A stretch of DNA of 64,000 nucleotides from Imbroritus primus (GTDB taxonomy: Bacteria; Pseudomonadota; Gammaproteobacteria; Burkholderiales; Burkholderiaceae), in NCBI GenBank assembly GCA_000272025.2, contig AKCV02000011.1, positions 62,001 through 126,000 on the forward strand, written 5' to 3'. Each line of letters begins with the position of its first letter. Position 1 is the stretch's first letter. Of this stretch, positions 1 through 8,047 are shown piece by piece. A program made the translations under genes and the position numbers. The notes under the pieces were generated by a model. The model was not told where the DNA came from. It searched no databases and saw nothing but the letters and a program-made list of their open reading frames with translations.

Positions 1-1
1 G

Positions 2-667
2 CCGACGCGCATGCTGTTCCACAGTACCTTCGTCACCGCCGCTCTCAGCGGCTGGGGCATCAGCTGGAAATCGCCACCGCGCGAGGATGCCGAGACCACC
101 TGGGGGGAAGCGATCCGCCGGCATGGCCTGTACACGCTGCTCGGTCTCGGCTGGGGCGCGCTCGTGTGGTGGCTCAATCCGTCTTATCTGCTGTGGCTGC
201 TGCCTATCGTCGGTGCGCTGGTCGTGTCGATTCCACTCTCGGTATTTCTTAGCCGTGTCTCGTTGGGTAGATGGCTGCGGCGCGCCCGCTTCTTCCTGAT
301 CCCGGAAGAGGCCCGCCCACCGCGCGAGTTGCGCGACATGCAGCGATATTTGCGCCGCACCCGGGCATTCCCCGGCTTCATCGATGCCGTGGTCGACCCG
401 CACGTCAACGCACTGGCCTGTGCCACCGGCACCGCACGGCCTCGCCAGCGTGCGGCACTGCGCTTCCAGAAATCCCGGCTGGTACAGATCGCACAGCGCA
501 ACGGACCGCAGGCACTCGACAACGCACAACGCAACCTGCTGCTGAGCGATCCGCTGGCACTATCGCAATTGCACCTCGCTGTGTGGAGCCACCCGGACAC
601 GCATGCCGACTGGGGCGTACCGGTGACTATGCCGCCATCTCCGTCAACTGGGCCGGCAGCCGGATAA
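2..667 (+). CDS. opgH: Glucan biosynthesis glucosyltransferase H, C-terminal part (gene starts before window)
   Basis: This is the last ~221 residues of the inner-membrane glucosyltransferase that polymerises the beta-1,2-glucan backbone of osmoregulated periplasmic glucans. The reading frame is open to the window edge and begins with P-T-R-M-L-F-H-S, the conserved segment entering the last membrane part of OpgH. Two hydrophobic segments follow (around LGWGALVWWL and YLLWLLPIVGALVVSI), then a soluble tail with the family's RFFLIPEE and PRELRDM stretches. The catalytic glycosyltransferase domain lies upstream and is not visible. The 3' end overlaps the convergent sensor kinase gene by 41 bases. 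The family assignment is firm; the missing 5' part cannot be judged. Confidence 0.93.
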   Translation, partial: PTRMLFHSTFVTAALSGWGISWKSPPREDAETTWGEAIRRHGLYTLLGLGWGALVWWLNPSYLLWLLPIVGALVVSIPLSVFLSRVSLGRWLRRARFFLIPEEARPPRELRDMQRYLRRTRAFPGFIDAVVDPHVNALACATGTARPRQRAALRFQKSRLVQIAQRNGPQALDNAQRNLLLSDPLALSQLHLAVWSHPDTHADWGVPVTMPPSPSTGPAAG

Positions 668-3032
668 AGAATGTCGCCCCAGCGCCATGCGCGCTGTGGA
701 CGCCGACATCGCCGTTGTGCCGCTGCACCACGGTCCGCACAAACACCAGCCCGAGCCCGATCCCTTCCGGCTGGACCTGGCCCGGGACCTGGATGCGCTG
801 GAACGGCTGAAACAGGCGCAACTGGTCTTCGGGTGAAATGCCCCGCCCCTGGTCGATGACCTCGATCACATAGACGTGGTCCTCCGCACGCAGGCGCAAG
901 GTCACCGTACCCTTGGCCGGGCTGAACTTGATGGCATTGCCGGTCAGGTTGATGACCGCACGCACCAGCAGGGAACGGTCACCCACCACCGACGCTTCAC
1001 TCACCTGCAAGTCGGTCAGCAAGGTCACGCCATGCGCATTGGCCAGGACCCACATTTCATCGGAGGCATCCATGACAATCTCGACCAGGTCGAGCGGCTC
1101 CTGCCGGATGACGCTTGATTCCGCCTTGGCAAGCTGGATGAATTCGTCCGCCAACCCCAGCGTGCGGCGCGCATAGTTACTCACACGCTGCGCCAGTTCG
1201 TTTTCGCTGACTGCCGTATTGCGGTCTTTCTGCAGTTCGAGCAAGGCGAGGATCGATGCCTGGGGAGAACGGATATCATGCGACAGGAAACGCATCATTT
1301 CCTCGCGCTTGCGCTCGGCCTGGCGAATCGAGTTGATGTCCACCCAGATGACGATATAGCCGGCCGTCGTGCCCATCGAGGTGCGCAATGGCCCGCCGCG
1401 CATTAGCATGGCTCGGCCGCTCCGGTCGGTCAGCTCGATGCCATCGACGCTACGCTCGCTCAGTGGCGCGGTCTCGCCAGCGATCAGTTGCTCGACGTAC
1501 CGCTGGCCGGCATCGGAGTCGGGGAACAGTTCCGCCACGATGTCGCGCAGTGCTGCGCCTCCGTCCTCCAGCCCGTCGCGCCCCACGCCCGGAACATCGA
1601 GGTGGCCGATCAGGGCGACCGCTTGCCGGTTGGCCAGCGTCACGCGCCCCCCCAGGTTACAGACCACAGTGGCATCCGGCACGCTATCGATGCCATCCGC
1701 CAGGAACTGCCGCAAATTGCGTACGCGCGATGTGACGCGGTGCATGTCCATGACACGCTGGTCGAGCGTATCGCTCATGCGATGCGTGCTGATCGCCTCA
1801 TGAAACAGCACAGGCTCCTGATCAAGCCGGCTGAACTCATCCGCCAGATAGCGCAGCGCTGCCTCCTGCCGGCGCCAGCTCCATATCGGATACACCAGTG
1901 CGATCCCGATGAGTGCAGCCATCGGCGCAAACCAGACGTGAGCGCGATCCAGCAGCACCAGGCAGAGCAGCAGCACGCTGACGAGAATCACACCGGTCGC
2001 CAGCAAGGCCCAGCGGGGCGGCAGCAGGAGCACGGCGCCGAGCGTCACCAGCACCGCGACCACGGACAACAGCATGCTCCACTGGCGTGACAGCGGTGCG
2101 ATCTCCGAGCCGTCCATCAGGCTTTGCATGACGGTGGCGATGATCTCCACCCCGCTCATGCCCTGCCCGGATCCCGAGACGGCTGTCGGAAAGCTATCGT
2201 TCAGGCCGGTCGCCGTCGCACCGATCAGCACATACTTGCCGGCGAACATGCTCTCCGGGACACTGCCACGCAGGACATCCACGTACGAGACCGTCTCGAA
2301 ACTGCCCGGTGGACCGACGAACGGGATATACATCCACTTGTCGCGCGTCCAGTTGGGCCCGAACATGGCGGATGCCGGGCGCGCACGCTGTCGCCTGACA
2401 TTAGGCAGCGCGCTGGGAAAACGCGGATCGTCTGCCACCATCTCGACGGCAAAATGGTCAAGTGGGTTGCGCCGGTCGCCCTCGACCAGGAAGACGCTGC
2501 GCGCAATCCCGTCGGAGTCGATTTCCAGGTTGATGTGTCCGTGCCGCGCCGCGAAGATCGACAGGGGACGTCGTACCTCCGCGCGATTGCTGCCGATCGA
2601 TTCGATGGTCGCCGGCAGGACCACATGTGGGCAGCGCCGCATGGCATTGGCCAGGGCCACGTCATCGTGGGGATAGCGCTCGTCGGGCTCGGAGAGGATC
2701 AGCGCCAGACCGAGGGCGCGGGGCTGCATGTCCGGGGTGGCACAGATGTGCGTCAGCAGCGAGGCATGCAGGGCGCGCCGCCACGGCCAGCGGCCGAGGG
2801 CCTGGATGCTTGCATCGTCGATCGCCACGATCACGATTTCCGGGGAGGGCGTGCGATGCAGGCGGGCAATACTGTGATCGTAGAGCGCCTGGTCAGGGCG
2901 TCCCAGGCCGCTGAACGATGCGGCATATGCTGTGAGGATGACGATGATCGGCGCGAAAATCAGCCACTCGACGATCGTGCGCCGGGTAAAGCTGGCCGTG
3001 GAGTCGGCGCTCTTCATCGCATGGATCCTCAC
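627..3032 (-). CDS. CHASE2-domain sensor histidine kinase
   Basis: An 801-residue membrane sensor kinase. In order it has an N-terminal membrane segment (~20-42), an extracytoplasmic CHASE2 domain (~45-300, with the typical IVIVAIDDASIQALGRWPW), three closely spaced membrane segments (~315-385), a PAS-like domain (~440-560), a HisKA domain with phospho-acceptor His585 in LSHDIRSPQ, and an HATPase domain with the N box (NLTGNAIKFSP) and G boxes (DQGRGIS, GIGLGLVF). CHASE2 kinases sense unknown extracellular signals. No response regulator is adjacent, so the partner is probably encoded elsewhere. Translation could begin at Met1 or Met6. The last 41 bases overlap the end of opgH on the other strand. 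A link to envelope or osmotic stress is only suggested by that neighbour. Confidence 0.9.
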   Translation of the reverse strand: MRIHAMKSADSTASFTRRTIVEWLIFAPIIVILTAYAASFSGLGRPDQALYDHSIARLHRTPSPEIVIVAIDDASIQALGRWPWRRALHASLLTHICATPDMQPRALGLALILSEPDERYPHDDVALANAMRRCPHVVLPATIESIGSNRAEVRRPLSIFAARHGHINLEIDSDGIARSVFLVEGDRRNPLDHFAVEMVADDPRFPSALPNVRRQRARPASAMFGPNWTRDKWMYIPFVGPPGSFETVSYVDVLRGSVPESMFAGKYVLIGATATGLNDSFPTAVSGSGQGMSGVEIIATVMQSLMDGSEIAPLSRQWSMLLSVVAVLVTLGAVLLLPPRWALLATGVILVSVLLLCLVLLDRAHVWFAPMAALIGIALVYPIWSWRRQEAALRYLADEFSRLDQEPVLFHEAISTHRMSDTLDQRVMDMHRVTSRVRNLRQFLADGIDSVPDATVVCNLGGRVTLANRQAVALIGHLDVPGVGRDGLEDGGAALRDIVAELFPDSDAGQRYVEQLIAGETAPLSERSVDGIELTDRSGRAMLMRGGPLRTSMGTTAGYIVIWVDINSIRQAERKREEMMRFLSHDIRSPQASILALLELQKDRNTAVSENELAQRVSNYARRTLGLADEFIQLAKAESSVIRQEPLDLVEIVMDASDEMWVLANAHGVTLLTDLQVSEASVVGDRSLLVRAVINLTGNAIKFSPAKGTVTLRLRAEDHVYVIEVIDQGRGISPEDQLRLFQPFQRIQVPGQVQPEGIGLGLVFVRTVVQRHNGDVGVHSAHGAGATFFIRLPAQLTEMAA

Positions 3033-3396
3033 TTGGGTCCGAGCCTGGATTCACCGCCATCGCGCGACACGGCACACTCCGGCACTTTCCGGCACACCGC
3101 CGGCGAGAGAATCAGACTCAGCGGGTGATGCAATGAATTTAGCAAACTCCCGTCAACCGGTCGAGCATCCGCCACGATTTAGGGCGCAGACAAGAAAATT
3201 CTTAAAATCCATGTGCTCGCATGGCATGCGCGGTCAGTCTCCGGTGCACCACGCCAGCAAGCATGTCCGGTATCTCGGGGAGGGTTGGCAAACAGGAAGG
3301 GCGCGGCGGAAGCCGCCGTCTCAGCGCGAAATCTGGCCGCAGGAAAAAAGCGGAAGGGGGGCCGGCGGCGACGGACGCGCCACCGGGCAAGTTGCG
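3033..3396. other. Intergenic region without a recognised gene
   Basis: These 364 bases lie between the 5' end of the sensor kinase and the 3' end of the DUF442 gene. Reading frames here have composition typical of antisense shadows and no recognisable motif. Near 3195-3212 there is a short A/T-rich patch, the only base change from the surroundings. The kinase promoter presumably lies close to 3033-3200, but I cannot place -35 and -10 boxes with confidence. Confidence 0.4.
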
Positions 3397-3738
3397 TTAC
3401 TTGACGCCGGAGATCTGGTACAGCGAAGTCGAACGCGCACCGCTGCGGCAATAGGCCAGCACCGGCGCCGGCATGTCCTGCAGCAGCTTGGCGAAGGCCG
3501 CGCCGTCAGCCGGCGTAATCATGCCCGGCACCACCGGCAGGTAGGCAAACGACAGGCCATGGGCCTGCGCGGCTTCCGCCACTGCAGCGCTGGCCGGCTG
3601 GTCAGGGCCACCCTCGCCATCGGGACGGTTGCAGACAATCGAACGGAACCCGGCGGCGGCGATCGCAGCCACATCCGCGGCGTCGATCTGGCCGGCGGTT
3701 GCGAACTGCGGCGTATGTTGCGTGACGGTGAGCGTCAT
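3397..3738 (-). CDS. DUF442 / TIGR01244-type sulfur transferase or phosphatase-like protein
   Basis: A 113-residue single-domain protein of the family that forms the N-terminal half of the Blh protein in bigR operons. The active loop CRSGARS carries Cys97 and a following Arg, as in rhodanese and cysteine-phosphatase loops, and the upstream segment GFRSIVCNRPDGE is characteristic. Family knowledge ties these proteins to sulfide and persulfide handling. In Xylella and Agrobacterium this domain is fused to a metallo-beta-lactamase-type dioxygenase; here that enzyme is separate, divergently encoded at 5030. The start was chosen at the ATG beginning MTLTVTQ; an in-frame start 30 bases upstream is possible. 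It is the last gene of the bigR-yeeE-yeeE transcription unit. Confidence 0.85.
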   Translation of the reverse strand: MTLTVTQHTPQFATAGQIDAADVAAIAAAGFRSIVCNRPDGEGGPDQPASAAVAEAAQAHGLSFAYLPVVPGMITPADGAAFAKLLQDMPAPVLAYCRSGARSTSLYQISGVK

Positions 3739-3764
3739 GATGAAACATCCTTCATTCAGAGAGA

Positions 3765-4178
3765 TCACTGACTAAAACGACTGAAACGGTAGACCGCCAT
3801 GCCAGCAAGCATGGCGGCCATGAATATCCAGGCCTTGGCATAACCTGCTGCCGCACCGACGATGGCCGGGCCGGGACAGAATCCCGCCACGCCCCAACCC
3901 ATGCCGAACAGCACGGCGCCAATGACCAGCCGGCGATCGATTTGGGTGGCTTCCGGGAGGCGGATCGGCCCGCCCAGCACCGTCCGGCCCCCACGACGCG
4001 CCACCGCGAAAGCAATCGAACCAACCGCGACCGCGCCCCCCATGACCAGCGCCAGAGAGGGATCCCAGCGCCCGGCCAGATCAAGAAATCCCAGGACCTT
4101 GGCCGGATTGCTCATGCCGGACAGGATCAGCCCCAGCCCGAACAGCAGCCCAGCGGAAAATGCACCGACCGTTATCAT
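3765..4178 (-). CDS. YeeE/YedE family transporter half, second copy
   Basis: A 137-residue membrane protein of the YeeE/YedE (sulfur-compound transport) family. Glycine-rich membrane segments include FSAGLLFGLGLILSGMSNPAKV and a C-terminal GVAGFCPGPAI motif, whose cysteine is conserved in the family and associated with thiosulfate or persulfide transfer. The start ATG overlaps the stop of the preceding half (ATGA, 4175-4178), showing translational coupling. Together the two half-size proteins match one full-length YeeE, so they probably work as a pair. A longer in-frame extension upstream would overlap the preceding gene heavily and has shadow composition, so it was rejected. The exact substrate (sulfide, persulfide or thiosulfate) is not shown by sequence. 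Confidence 0.85.
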   Translation of the reverse strand: MITVGAFSAGLLFGLGLILSGMSNPAKVLGFLDLAGRWDPSLALVMGGAVAVGSIAFAVARRGGRTVLGGPIRLPEATQIDRRLVIGAVLFGMGWGVAGFCPGPAIVGAAAGYAKAWIFMAAMLAGMAVYRFSRFSQ

Positions 4179-4615
4179 ACTGCGCCTCCCAGAACATGGC
4201 GTACCACATATACCGTAACGAAGCCTGCCGCCATGAACAGCAGGGTCGCCGCCAGGGAACGCGGCGAAGCTCGCGACACGCCGCACACGCCGTGCCCGCT
4301 GGTGCACCCGGAGCCGAGCTGCGTGCCGTAGCCGACCAGCAGCCCGGCCACAATCAGCTGCAGCGGACCTGCCTCGATCACGGCTTCCGGCATCGCGGCA
4401 AACAGCCGCCACGCAAACGGCGCAGCCAACAGGCCGAGCAGGAATGCCACACGCCAGCGCCGGTCCCCCGCCGGCGCGCGCAACAGGCCCCCGAGAATGC
4501 CGCTGATGCCGGCGATCCGGCCATTGACCAGCAGGAACAGCGCTGCGGCGAGGCCGATAAGGAGCCCGCCCGCGAGGGCTGTCCAGGGCGTGAAATTTAG
4601 CCAGTCCAGTGTCAT
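4175..4615 (-). CDS. YeeE/YedE family transporter half, first copy
   Basis: A 146-residue membrane protein with about four membrane segments. It has the YeeE signature GGLLIGLAAALFLLVNGRIAG near the N-terminus and YGTQLGSGCTSGHGVCG near the C-terminus; the latter holds the conserved cysteines of the thiosulfate/sulfide transporter family. The ATG at 4615 overlaps the stop of the bigR-like gene (ATGA, 4612-4615), which fixes the start and implies coupled translation. BigR operons in other proteobacteria carry the same YeeE-like pair and are thought to move sulfur species out of or into the cell during sulfide detoxification. That role is inferred from context here. Confidence 0.87.
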   Translation of the reverse strand: MTLDWLNFTPWTALAGGLLIGLAAALFLLVNGRIAGISGILGGLLRAPAGDRRWRVAFLLGLLAAPFAWRLFAAMPEAVIEAGPLQLIVAGLLVGYGTQLGSGCTSGHGVCGVSRASPRSLAATLLFMAAGFVTVYVVRHVLGGAV

Positions 4616-4941
4616 GCTGCCTCCCCGGGTTCGCAATAGAGACGGTGCAACGTATTCATCACTTCGATCGCTTCGGTGCCCGCCAGCCGGTAATAGATAT
4701 ATTTACCCTCGCGCCGGGTGGCCACCAGGCCTTCGTCGCGCAACACCGCCAGTTGCTGCGAGAGGGTTGGCTGGCGGATGTCGAGACATTCCTCGAGCCC
4801 GCCGACATTTGCTTCGCCCTGGGCCAGCTGGCACAGGATCACCAACCGGTCTTCATTGGCCAGGGCCTTGAGCAGGCCGCAGGCCTGCCCCGCGGCATGG
4901 CGCAACAGGCTGACATCCGGGGACTGTACAGTTTCGTTCAT
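4612..4941 (-). CDS. bigR: ArsR/SmtB-family repressor of the BigR/SqrR type (sulfide/persulfide sensor)
   Basis: A 109-residue winged-helix repressor. The recognition region reads IRQPTLSQQLAVLRDEGLV and the wing is TRREGKYIYYRL. Two cysteines, Cys37 and Cys103, are 66 residues apart, the same spacing as the redox pair of Xylella BigR (Cys42/Cys108) and Rhodobacter SqrR. In those proteins the pair forms a disulfide or tetrasulfide in response to reactive sulfur and releases DNA. No metal-binding ArsR motif (ELCVCDL) is present, which supports the sulfur-sensing reading. It heads a unit with two YeeE halves and the DUF442 gene and is divergent from a persulfide dioxygenase, with a palindromic operator candidate between. 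Confidence 0.9.
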   Translation of the reverse strand: MNETVQSPDVSLLRHAAGQACGLLKALANEDRLVILCQLAQGEANVGGLEECLDIRQPTLSQQLAVLRDEGLVATRREGKYIYYRLAGTEAIEVMNTLHRLYCEPGEAA

Positions 4942-4967
4942 GCAGATATGCTCCTGAGAGACTTCAT

Positions 4968-4986
4968 TATATTGACAAACAATATA
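4968..4986. promoter_or_regulatory. Candidate BigR operator
   Basis: A perfect inverted repeat TATATTG-ACAAA-CAATATA sits in the 88-base, A/T-rich gap between the divergent bigR-like and dioxygenase genes. Known BigR operators are A/T-rich palindromes in the same place. It could control both directions at once. A further TTGA/TCAA pair (4972-4994) extends the dyad loosely. Confidence 0.65.
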
Positions 4987-5029
4987 TAAATCAATAATAT
5001 GATTTCATTGGGCCATGAGGAGACCTGCC

Positions 5030-5908
5030 GTGCCAGCCAATGTGGAAGCCTTCTTCGACCCCGTGACCGCAACCGTCACCTATGTCGTATATGAAACCTC
5101 CGGATCGCGCTGCGCGATCATCGACTCGGTGCTCGACTACGATCCCAAGGCCGGACGCACATCTACCACGTCGGCAGATCGCGTCATCGCGTTCGTACGC
5201 GCGCAGCGGCTGACGGTCGACTGGCTGCTGGAAACCCATGCGCATGCCGACCATCTCTCGGCGGCACCCTATCTGCGCCAGCAACTCGGCGGGCGCATTG
5301 CCATTGGCGAGCAGATCCGCACGGTGCAACGCACCTTTCGACCGATCTTCAACCTCGAACCGGAATTTCGCCTCGACGGCTCGCAGTTCGACTACCTGTT
5401 CGCGCCCGACGAGATTTTCCAGATTGGCAATTTGCGGGCGCAAGCCTGGCATGTACCGGGACACACGCCGGCCGACATGGCGTACCGCATCGAGGGCGAT
5501 GACGAGCACAGCGAGATCGTGTTCGTCGGCGACACGCTATTCATGCCCGATGTCGGTACAGCGCGCTGCGATTTTCCCGGAGGCGACGCACACCATCTCT
5601 ATCAGTCCATCCAGCGCCTGCTCGGCCTGCCGCCCGACACGCGGCTGATGATGTGCCACGATTACCCGCCGCCCGGGCGCGAACCGGCCTGGGAAACGAC
5701 TGTCGCCGCCCAGCGCGCGCGCAATATCCACGTGCATGACGGCATCAGCGAAGCGGATTTCGTCGCCATGCGTGAGCAGCGCGATGCGACCCTGGCGATG
5801 CCCACGCTGATCCTGCCCGCGATCCAAATCAATATCCGGGCAGGCGACCTGCCGCCACCAGAAGCCAACGGCACGCGCTACCTGAAAATCCCGCTTGATC
5901 GCCTGTAA
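5030..5908 (+). CDS. MBL-fold persulfide dioxygenase (ETHE1/Blh-like)
   Basis: A 292-residue metallo-beta-lactamase-fold enzyme expected to oxidise glutathione persulfide to sulfite with O2 and a mononuclear iron. The metal motif THAHADHL places His70, His72, Asp74 and His75, followed by HVPGHTPADM and the family block GDTLFMPDVGTARCDFPGG. I prefer the GTG at 5030 because GAGGAG lies 7 bases before it at 5017-5022; the in-frame ATG at 5015 has no ribosome-binding site and itself overlaps that GAGGAG. The gene is divergent from bigR. In relatives this domain is fused behind DUF442 as Blh; here the two are separate proteins under the same regulator. Confidence 0.9.
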   Translation: MPANVEAFFDPVTATVTYVVYETSGSRCAIIDSVLDYDPKAGRTSTTSADRVIAFVRAQRLTVDWLLETHAHADHLSAAPYLRQQLGGRIAIGEQIRTVQRTFRPIFNLEPEFRLDGSQFDYLFAPDEIFQIGNLRAQAWHVPGHTPADMAYRIEGDDEHSEIVFVGDTLFMPDVGTARCDFPGGDAHHLYQSIQRLLGLPPDTRLMMCHDYPPPGREPAWETTVAAQRARNIHVHDGISEADFVAMREQRDATLAMPTLILPAIQINIRAGDLPPPEANGTRYLKIPLDRL

Positions 5909-5978
5909 TGGCACGGCAGGCGTGTGCCCGGGCCCAATCTCGGGCACACTGCTGCCTTCCGCATTCCAGAATAGCCCA

Positions 5979-7109
5979 ATGAACGCACCCGCCGTCCTGC
6001 AGTGGACCGAAGACGACACGCCGCACAGCGCTCGCTGGCATTCCGAGGCAGCCGCGCCTCCGCCGCGCCGCGTCGTGGTCGCGGACGACCGCATGCCGGC
6101 GGACACGGCATACCGTCTCATGTGCGAGGGTACAGCCCTGCTGTGGCGTGGCGATTTTCACAACGCACGCCAGCTGCTGCAAGCCGTGGCGCGACGTGTC
6201 GACGAGCCGCGCCGCAAACCCAAGGCCCCACCTGCCACGCCACTCGACGCCTTCAACCGCTATCGCCTCACGCAGGCGCAGCGCGCCCGCACCCTCGGCA
6301 TGCTGCTGATTCCCGTGGACGCCGGTCACGTCATTCCGCTACGGCGCGCGCCCGATGTGCGGCAGGCCTGCGAAGAAGCGCATGGCCCCGCCGACACGCC
6401 CTACGTGATGTCGCTGCGCGAACTGCAGGGCATCGTCGGCGCGCACGAGTGGCGCAAGAAGGGCGTGCCCGTGGCCGCGCTGAATGCCACGATCCATCCG
6501 CACTACGGTGTGTTCTCGCCGGTACGCGGCGAATATCTCGAACTGGTCGCCGCCGCCCCGCTACCCGCGACCGATCTCGCCTTCGATATCGGCACGGGCA
6601 CCGGCGTACTCGCGGCCATCTTGGCACGGCGCGGCATAACGCGCGTCGTTGCCACCGACCAGGATCCCCGTGCGCTGGCCTGCGCCGGCGAGAACATCGC
6701 GCGGCTCGGTCTGGCCGGTCAGGTCGAATTGCTGCAGGCCGACCTCTTCCCGCCCGGACGCGCGCCACTCATCGTCTGCAACCCGCCCTGGCTGCCAGCG
6801 CGTCCCGCGACGCCGCTGGAACACGCCGTCTATGACCCGGACAGCCGCATGTTGCGCGGCTTCCTGCAGGGATTGCCCGCGCATCTCGACACCGGCGGCG
6901 AAGGCTGGCTGATCCTGTCCGACCTGGCCGAGCACCTCGGCCTGCGCGCCCCGGACATGGTGCGCGAGACCATCGCAGCCGCCGGCTTGCGCCTGATCGA
7001 GCGCCATGACACGCGCCCAACCCATCCCAAGGCCACCGATGCGACGGATCCGCTGCATGCCGCGCGACGCCAGGAGATCACTTCGCTATGGCGGCTGACC
7101 CACGCGTGA
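5979..7109 (+). CDS. Class I SAM-dependent methyltransferase (PrmC/RlmG-like small-domain type)
   Basis: A 376-residue protein. The C-terminal half is a Rossmann-fold methyltransferase: the SAM motif LAFDIGTGTGVLAAILARRG, an acidic residue in VVATDQDPRAL, and the NPPW motif used by enzymes that methylate amide or exocyclic amino nitrogens (PrmC, RlmG and HemK relatives). The N-terminal ~170 residues have no recognised motif and may bind substrate. The start was placed at MNAPAV because upstream in-frame sequence is poorly conserved in character. It lies 70 bases after the dioxygenase gene on the same strand but is probably unrelated in function. The substrate (protein, rRNA or small molecule) cannot be told. 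Confidence 0.8.
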   Translation: MNAPAVLQWTEDDTPHSARWHSEAAAPPPRRVVVADDRMPADTAYRLMCEGTALLWRGDFHNARQLLQAVARRVDEPRRKPKAPPATPLDAFNRYRLTQAQRARTLGMLLIPVDAGHVIPLRRAPDVRQACEEAHGPADTPYVMSLRELQGIVGAHEWRKKGVPVAALNATIHPHYGVFSPVRGEYLELVAAAPLPATDLAFDIGTGTGVLAAILARRGITRVVATDQDPRALACAGENIARLGLAGQVELLQADLFPPGRAPLIVCNPPWLPARPATPLEHAVYDPDSRMLRGFLQGLPAHLDTGGEGWLILSDLAEHLGLRAPDMVRETIAAAGLRLIERHDTRPTHPKATDATDPLHAARRQEITSLWRLTHA

Positions 7110-7149
7110 TGCCCACATGAGGCCCAGGTGAAGCCCGCGCCGCTCGAGG

Positions 7150-7177
7150 TTGACGGATTTCCTGTAGCGGCTATACT
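7150..7177 (+). promoter_or_regulatory. Sigma70-type promoter
   Basis: TTGACG at 7150-7155 and TATACT at 7172-7177 are separated by 16 bases. It would start a transcript near 7184 that runs through the 450-base region before rnk, so rnk would have a leader of about 380 bases unless another promoter lies closer. Confidence 0.6.
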
Positions 7178-7212
7178 GGGCCATCGACTTTGACAGCATC
7201 CATCAGCACGCC

Positions 7213-7386
7213 GTGACTCTGCCACTTAACGCCTCGCCTGCGCTGCGCTCCTTCGGGAACGCGGGACGCGCTCGCGTTGCGTTTGCCGGCATGCTGACCT
7301 TTTCGCGTCAATTCGCGCGTACGCCGCAGATCATTGCGGGCAACGCGGAACGCGCCTGCTGCAAAGACCTCGCCTGCCTCTCCTAA
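7213..7386 (+). CDS. Possible small protein in the rnk leader (57 aa, GTG start)
   Basis: A GTG-initiated frame of 57 codons lies about 30 bases downstream of the promoter at 7150-7177. It reads MTLPLNASPALRSF and ends near CCKDLACLS. No Shine-Dalgarno stands out and the product matches no family I know. The rest of the 7110-7562 gap shows no other gene. The segment could equally be an untranslated leader or a non-coding RNA, so this is recorded as a weak candidate. Confidence 0.15.
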   Translation: MTLPLNASPALRSFGNAGRARVAFAGMLTFSRQFARTPQIIAGNAERACCKDLACLS

Positions 7387-7562
7387 GCTCGGCGAAGGTC
7401 TACCGGCCACACCGCGGGATCTCCCACGGCCGCCCCTTCCCGAGCACCTCACTCCCCGATACCTGACCCACTGATTACGCAGCGCGTGCTGAGGCACGGA
7501 CGCCCGGCGTAATCCATTTTGCTTGTGCCGCAAGGATGCGGCCATAGCGGAGGAAACTCGCC

Positions 7563-7970
7563 ATGAACCAACGAATCCTGTCCTACCAGGACGCCCTGCT
7601 CCTGAGCAAGCTGTCGGAACACCTGCTGCGCGTTGCCGGTCCCGAGACGTATGCTGCCGAACAACTGGTGGAGATCCTGTCCACCGCCACCATCCTGCCC
7701 GACGGCGAAATCCGCGAGGATCGCGTCGGGATCGGCAGCCTGGTGGTCTATCACGAGGCCGGCCAGCGCGAGCGCGACACCGCCACCATCGTCCCGCCGG
7801 AAGACGGCAACCCCTCGCTGGGCCGCATCTCGGTGCTGACACCCATGGCACTGGCCCTGATCGGCCGCAAGGTGGGCACGACCGTGGAAGTGCCGCTGCC
7901 GCTGCAGCGCACCAAGCAGTTCACCATTGCAGAGATCCAGTGCGCCACGGAACTGAGGAGGCTGGAGTAA
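7563..7970 (+). CDS. rnk: Nucleoside diphosphate kinase regulator / GreA-GreB C-terminal-like protein
   Basis: A 135-residue Rnk-family protein. Rnk binds RNA polymerase near the secondary channel through a short N-terminal coiled coil and a C-terminal FKBP-like GreA/GreB domain, and influences nucleotide pools. The C-terminal domain is seen in DRVGIGSLVVYHEAG, the turn ISVLTPMALALIGRKVG and the final strand VEVPLP. The N-terminus is short, as in Rnk and unlike the ~75-residue coiled coil of GreA. A Shine-Dalgarno GGAGGAA precedes the ATG. The stop codon overlaps the start of a 24-codon membrane-peptide frame (TAATG), so the two may be translated together. Confidence 0.88.
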   Translation: MNQRILSYQDALLLSKLSEHLLRVAGPETYAAEQLVEILSTATILPDGEIREDRVGIGSLVVYHEAGQRERDTATIVPPEDGNPSLGRISVLTPMALALIGRKVGTTVEVPLPLQRTKQFTIAEIQCATELRRLE

Positions 7971-8044
7971 TGCGGGCGGCATATTACAAAGCCCTGCTAG
8001 CCATAATAGCCACTGCGGCCGTATACTACGCGCTCGATTTTTGA
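7970..8044 (+). CDS. 24-residue hydrophobic peptide coupled to rnk
   Basis: The ATG at 7970 shares its A with the rnk TAA stop (TAATG) and opens a 24-codon frame reading MRAAYYKALLAIIATAAVYY then ALDF. It is one hydrophobic segment with a positively charged N-terminus and an acidic end, as expected for a single-pass small membrane protein. Ribosome reinitiation after rnk would suffice for translation. No family is recognised; it is too short to judge by composition alone. Confidence 0.45.
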   Translation: MRAAYYKALLAIIATAAVYYALDF

Positions 8045-8047
8045 ATT

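Noticed and set aside
3179..3451. 90-codon minus-strand frame in the gap beside the DUF442 gene
   Set aside because: It overlaps the end of the DUF442 gene in another frame, is Arg/Pro-rich, has no ribosome-binding site and resembles no family.
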